Assembly: GCF_009711185.1 (NCBI RefSeq) | Contig: NZ_WMIF01000013.1 | Span: 1-64,000, forward strand | Direction: 5' to 3' | Origin: Paracoccus limosus | GTDB lineage: Bacteria; Pseudomonadota; Alphaproteobacteria; Rhodobacterales; Rhodobacteraceae | Length of the DNA stretch: 64,000 bases | Shown: positions 60,864 through 64,000 of the stretch, piece by piece | Numbering within the stretch: position 1 is the first letter of the stretch | How the letters are laid out: each line of letters begins with the position of its first letter | Made by a program: the position numbers and the translations under genes | The notes under the pieces: model-generated | Told to the model about the DNA's origin: nothing | Databases searched by the model: none | The model's input: the letters and a program-made list of their open reading frames with translations, nothing else

Positions 60864-61469
60864 ATGCGGCTTTATTCGATGCCCTCGTCGGGCAACAGCT
60901 ACAAGGTGCGGCTGCTTCTGGCGCTGCTTGGACGCAGCTGCGAGACGCTGGACGTGGAATATCAGAGTGAGGCGCTGGACCGGGCCAAGGCCGAAGGGCT
61001 GCTGCCCTTTGGCAAGGCGCCGGTGCTGGAGCTGGATGATGGCCGCCTGCTGCCCGAATCAAATGCGATCCTGTGCTGGCTGGGCGAAGGCACCGCTTTC
61101 CTGCCCGAAGATGCCTTTGCGCGGGCCGAGATGCTGGCCTGGATGTTCTGGGAGCAGAACCAGCATGAAGGCGTCATCGCCGTGCGGGCCGCTTTGCTGA
61201 CCTATCCGCATCGCCGCGCGCAGGCGACGCCCGAGCGCCTGGCCGAGTTGCTGGAGCGTGGCCATGAGTTGCTGGCGGTCATGGAGCGGCATTTGCAGGA
61301 CCGGGATTGGCTGGCCGGCGATGCCGTGAGTCTGGCCGATATCTGTCTTTATGCCTATACGCACAGCGCCGGATCGCGCGGCGGCTTTGATCTGGGGCGT
61401 TTCCCGGCACTGAACCGCTGGCTTGCGCGCATTGCCGCACTGCCAGGCTACAAGGGGCTTGAGGCGTGA
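60864..61469 (+). CDS. Glutathione S-transferase family protein
   Basis: The 201-residue protein has a thioredoxin-like N domain ([45 protein letters not shown]) and a helical C domain with [24 protein letters not shown]. It is a distinct type from the GST in the liu operon. The stop overlaps the GTG start of rnhA by 4 bp, so the two are co-translated. Substrate unknown. Confidence 0.9.
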   Translation: MRLYSMPSSGNSYKVRLLLALLGRSCETLDVEYQSEALDRAKAEGLLPFGKAPVLELDDGRLLPESNAILCWLGEGTAFLPEDAFARAEMLAWMFWEQNQHEGVIAVRAALLTYPHRRAQATPERLAELLERGHELLAVMERHLQDRDWLAGDAVSLADICLYAYTHSAGSRGGFDLGRFPALNRWLARIAALPGYKGLEA

Positions 61470-61933
61470 CCCGGCTTCTTGCGTGGACCGATGGCGCCTG
61501 CAGCGGCAATCCCGGCCCCGGCGGCTGGGGGGTGCTGATGCGCGCCATGAGTGGTGACGCCGTGCTGAAAGAGCGCGAGCTGTCGGGGGGCGAGCCCGAT
61601 ACCACCAACAACCGCATGGAGCTGATGGCCGCGATCTCGGCGCTGGAGGCGCTGACCCGGTCTACCGAGATCACCGTGACCACCGACAGTGCCTATGTGA
61701 AGAACGGCGTCACGCAATGGATCCACGGCTGGAAGCGCAACGGCTGGCGGACCGCCGATCGCAAGCCGGTCAAGAATGCCGAACTGTGGCAGCGGCTGGA
61801 TGCGGCGCAGGCGCGCCATCAGGTGCGCTGGGAATGGATCAAGGGCCATGCCGGCCATCCCGAGAACGAGCGCGCAGATGAGCTGGCGCGGGCCGGCATG
61901 GCGCCCTTCAAGCCTGTCAAGGCGCAGGGATAG
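61466..61933 (+). CDS. rnhA: Ribonuclease HI
   Basis: RNase HI removes RNA from RNA-DNA hybrids. The 155-residue protein has the four catalytic acids: Asp9 ([16 protein letters not shown]), Glu52 (NNRMELMA), Asp74 ([10 protein letters not shown]) and Asp138 (NERADELAR). The start is a GTG (61466) overlapping the upstream GST stop as GTGA. The TRIC-type channel gene begins 3 bp after its stop. Confidence 0.96.
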   Translation: MTRLLAWTDGACSGNPGPGGWGVLMRAMSGDAVLKERELSGGEPDTTNNRMELMAAISALEALTRSTEITVTTDSAYVKNGVTQWIHGWKRNGWRTADRKPVKNAELWQRLDAAQARHQVRWEWIKGHAGHPENERADELARAGMAPFKPVKAQG

Positions 61934-61936
61934 CCC

Positions 61937-62599
61937 ATGCCCCCCGATCTGTTGCGTCAGGAGATGTTGCACCCGCAGCTGCTGATCCCGCTGCTGGACT
62001 ATGCCTCGGTGCTGGTTTTTGCGCTGACCGGGGCGCTGGTCGCCAGCCGGGCGCAGCTGGATCTGGTCGGCTTCATCTTTTTCGCGACGCTGACCGGGAT
62101 CGGCGGCGGCACCCTGCGCGATCTGGTGCTGAACCGCAGCGCCGTGTTCTGGGTGGCGCGGCCCGAACTATTGTTGCTGATCTCGGCGGCGGCGGTGCTG
62201 GTGTTCTTTACCGCACATCTGCTGGAGAGCCGCTATCGGCTGCTGTTATGGCTGGATGCGCTGGCGCTGGCCGTCGCGGTGCCGGCCGGGGTGGGCGTCG
62301 CGTTGCAGGCGCATGTCAGCCCGGTCGTCGTGGTGGCGATGGGGGTGATCACCGGCACATTCGGCGGGTTGATGCGTGATGTCGTCGGCAATGAGCTGCC
62401 GCTGGTGCTGAAACAGGGCGAGCTTTACATCACTGCGGCCTTTGGCGGCTCGGTCACCGTGGTCAGCCTGATCGAGATCGACTGCCCGCGTCCGCTGGCG
62501 CTGATCATGGGCGCGGGGGTGGTATTCCTGCTGCGCGCGGGCAGCATGGCTTTGGGCTGGCGGTTGCCAGTCTATAAGGCGCGGCCGCCGCGCAACTAG
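61937..62599 (+). CDS. TRIC cation channel family protein (UPF0126, YadS/YicG-like)
   Basis: The 220-residue protein has seven predicted transmembrane helices arranged as two three-helix repeats. Each repeat has the glycine-rich signature: TGIGGGTLRDLVLNR in the first and ITGTFGGLMRDVVGNELPLVL in the second. Structures of prokaryotic relatives are trimeric cation channels; the physiological role in bacteria is unclear. It is the third gene after the GST and rnhA with almost no spacing. Confidence 0.88.
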   Translation: MPPDLLRQEMLHPQLLIPLLDYASVLVFALTGALVASRAQLDLVGFIFFATLTGIGGGTLRDLVLNRSAVFWVARPELLLLISAAAVLVFFTAHLLESRYRLLLWLDALALAVAVPAGVGVALQAHVSPVVVVAMGVITGTFGGLMRDVVGNELPLVLKQGELYITAAFGGSVTVVSLIEIDCPRPLALIMGAGVVFLLRAGSMALGWRLPVYKARPPRN

Positions 62600-62994
62600 C
62601 GCAGCACCGGGGGCATCGCCCCCGGGGTCGTATTCTCGACCCCCATGCGCAGGCCAGCGCCGATGCGATGCGCCAAGGCCGACCAGCCGCGGGCGCTGTC
62701 CTCGGGCAGGCAGCGGCGCAGGGTCTCGTCAAAAAGCATCAGCCATTCGAGAAAATGCTCGGCCCGGACGTTGCCGGCGCGAAGATGGGCGCGCATCGGG
62801 CTGCCGTCATAACTGCGTTCGTAAAGGATGGCGTTGCGCCAGAAGGCGGCGATCTTGGCCTCATGCTCGGGCCAGTCGTGGACATGGGCGGCAAAGACCG
62901 GGCCCAGCACCTCGTGCCGGCGCACGGCGGTGTAGAAGGTGGCGACGACCCGGTCGATTTCGGGCGGGGTGATGGCAAAGCGCGGCGGAACCAT
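62596..62994 (-). CDS. Group III truncated hemoglobin
   Basis: The 132-residue globin has the group III pattern: VVATFYTAVRRHEVLGPVF, DWPEHEAKIAAFWRNAI, GSPMRAHL, and HFLEWLMLFDETL with the probable proximal histidine at residue 80. It may bind O2 or NO, but no linked NO-response gene or FNR box is seen. Its last codons are encoded by a strong hairpin (CCGGGGGCATCGCCCCCGG, 62608-62626), and its 3' end overlaps the convergent TRIC gene. Confidence 0.9.
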   Translation of the reverse strand: MVPPRFAITPPEIDRVVATFYTAVRRHEVLGPVFAAHVHDWPEHEAKIAAFWRNAILYERSYDGSPMRAHLRAGNVRAEHFLEWLMLFDETLRRCLPEDSARGWSALAHRIGAGLRMGVENTTPGAMPPVLR

Positions 62995-63078
62995 GGCGCC
63001 GATATGGGCCGCAGGGCGCCAAAGGGCAAGACGGCAGGATGACGCGGTTGCGACGGTGCGCGAGGCGGCGTCAGGTGC

Positions 63079-63107
63079 TTGCGGGAGCGGGCCGGCTTTC
63101 CTATAAC
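63079..63107 (+). promoter_or_regulatory. Promoter of ileS
   Basis: TTGCGG (63079-63084) and TATAAC (63102-63107) are 17 bp apart. Transcription would begin near 63114, at or beside an ATG that opens a 20-codon frame (63115-63177), leaving a 120-nt ileS leader. Confidence 0.6.
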
Positions 63108-63234
63108 CGCCCGCATGTTCAGCACCCGCGCAGGCAGTTCAGGCCGGACCATTCGAATTAGTCGCCCGGCGGCATAGGGGTTCCTTGCCGTCGGGTCACG
63201 CATGCCTGCCCTGCCACCGAAGGATTCCCGCCAG

Positions 63235-64000
63235 ATGAGCGACACGACCACCACCCAGACCGACGCTGGACCCGATTACCGTGACACGGTTTTCCTGCCG
63301 CAGACCGACTTCCCGATGCGCGCCGGCCTGCCGCAGCGCGAGCCCGACTGGCTGGCCCGCTGGGAGCGTCTGGGCGTCTATGACCAGCTGCGCGCGAAAA
63401 AGAGCCGCACGCCCTTTATCCTGCATGACGGCCCGCCCTACGCCAACGGCAACCTGCATATCGGCCACGCGCTGAACAAGGTGCTGAAGGATTTCATCAC
63501 CCGCAGCCAGCAGATGATGGGCCGCGACGCGCGCTATGTGCCGGGTTGGGACTGTCACGGCCTGCCGATCGAATGGAAGATCGAAGAGCAGTATCGCGAG
63601 CGCCAGCAGCGCAAGGATGACGTGGATGTGGTCGAGTTCCGCCAGGAATGCCGCGCCTTTGCCCAGGGCTGGGTCGAGACGCAGCGCGAGCAGTTCAAGC
63701 GGCTGGGCGTGATCGGCAAATGGGAAGACCCCTATCTGACCATGAACTACCATGCCGAGGCGGTGATCGCGGCCGAGTTCATGAAGCTTCTGATGAACGG
63801 GGCGCTGTACCAGGGCTCGAAGCCGGTGATGTGGTCTCCGGTCGAAAAGACCGCGCTGGCCGAGGCCGAGGTCGAGTATCACGACCATACCAGCCATACG
63901 ATCTGGGTGCGGTTCAAGGTGCAGCCGTCGCAGGGTATTTGGGAAACGGTGAAGGACGCCAGCGTGGTGATCTGGACCACCACGCCGTGGACCATGCCGC
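63235..64000 (+). CDS. ileS: Isoleucine-tRNA ligase, N-terminal part (runs off the window)
   Basis: IleS charges tRNA-Ile. The visible 255 residues start [19 protein letters not shown]. They include the HIGH motif in [35 protein letters not shown], and the start of the editing domain ([12 protein letters not shown]). The reading frame continues past the window edge. Between WVRFKV and the WTTTPWT motif lies QGIWETVKD, encoded by a copy of repeat A, so this family-variable loop was apparently built from an intergenic repeat. AAGGATTC precedes the ATG. Confidence 0.96.
   Translation, partial: MSDTTTTQTDAGPDYRDTVFLPQTDFPMRAGLPQREPDWLARWERLGVYDQLRAKKSRTPFILHDGPPYANGNLHIGHALNKVLKDFITRSQQMMGRDARYVPGWDCHGLPIEWKIEEQYRERQQRKDDVDVVEFRQECRAFAQGWVETQREQFKRLGVIGKWEDPYLTMNYHAEAVIAAEFMKLLMNGALYQGSKPVMWSPVEKTALAEAEVEYHDHTSHTIWVRFKVQPSQGIWETVKDASVVIWTTTPWTMP
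63933..63953 (+). repeat. Repeat A copy inside the ileS coding sequence
   Basis: GGGTATTTGGGAA followed by ACGGTGAA matches the intergenic copies at 19-21 of 21 positions. It is in frame and encodes GIWETVK at the edge of the IleS editing domain. Confidence 0.7.

Overview
The window is a high-GC chromosomal segment of an alphaproteobacterium of the Rhodobacteraceae, most likely Paracoccus or a close relative. The evidence is the C4-type 5-aminolevulinate synthase (hemA), the DUF6456/DUF6477 gene pair, an IalB-family protein, glycolate oxidase and leucine/isovalerate catabolic genes, FNR boxes of the FnrL type, and short intergenic repeats of a kind I recall from Rhodobacteraceae genomes. Most of it is housekeeping and catabolic DNA. 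Clear mobile DNA appears only at the extreme left edge. I found no rRNA, tRNA or CRISPR array.

Layout. 1-740: the 5' end of an IS1182-type transposase; its terminal repeat runs into, and rewrites, the 3' end of an AT-richer gene with a HEPN-like RNAFEH motif. 0.74-2.8 kb: two translationally coupled Lrp/AsnC regulators divergent from ilvC. 2.9-7.6 kb: a lipoprotein, pseudouridine catabolism (psuK-psuG), a patatin-like lipase and prfB. 7.7-16.2 kb: cell-wall genes (PBP1A, AmiC-type amidase), an aminotransferase, a DsbA-like protein, ispG and a RodZ-like protein. 16.3-19.1 kb: hemA with a perfect FNR box, then an M20 dipeptidase. 19.2-21.1 kb: divergent DUF6456 and DUF6477 genes around a highly organised control region. 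21-28 kb: HerA-like ATPase, a candidate small RNA, IalB, a DegP-type protease, the ABC-F protein Uup, and DUF2218. 28.1-31.4 kb: dnaX-ybaB-recR and a small heat-shock gene with a candidate RNA thermometer. 31.5-35.7 kb: ydcH-glcD-glcE-glcF. 35.7-39.8 kb: DUF599, an MFS transporter, a LysR regulator and an SDR. 39.9-48.9 kb: leucine/isovalerate degradation (liuA, B, C, D, E) interleaved with ompW, two LprI-type genes and a GST. 49-54.5 kb: cobalamin and heme genes, an EamA permease, and a LysE/Lrp pair. 54.6-64 kb: a RecD-like helicase, EcsC, an Ivy lysozyme inhibitor, GNAT, a flavin reductase, apt, ispH, a GST, rnhA, a TRIC channel, a truncated hemoglobin and the start of ileS.

How the parts work together. 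LiuA, LiuD/LiuB, LiuC and LiuE take isovaleryl-CoA to acetoacetate and acetyl-CoA; the liuA promoter carries a TetR-type operator just after the predicted start site. YdcH and GlcDEF overlap end to end and form one operon for glycolate oxidation. hemA and ompW both have perfect FNR boxes at class II activation geometry, which points to oxygen control.

The most unusual stretch is 20491-20713. It holds three tandem 10-bp repeats flanked by two near-identical CACCCATRGGTTGT elements, one 41-42 bp before each divergent start codon. The DUF6456 protein has an N-terminal helix-turn-helix and resembles, as I recall, the GafA/GafZ-type activators of gene transfer agents. Other strong candidates are an intergenic repeat family that also lies in frame inside ileS, a structured small RNA with an exposed CCUCCC segment, and a ROSE-like thermometer upstream of hsp20.
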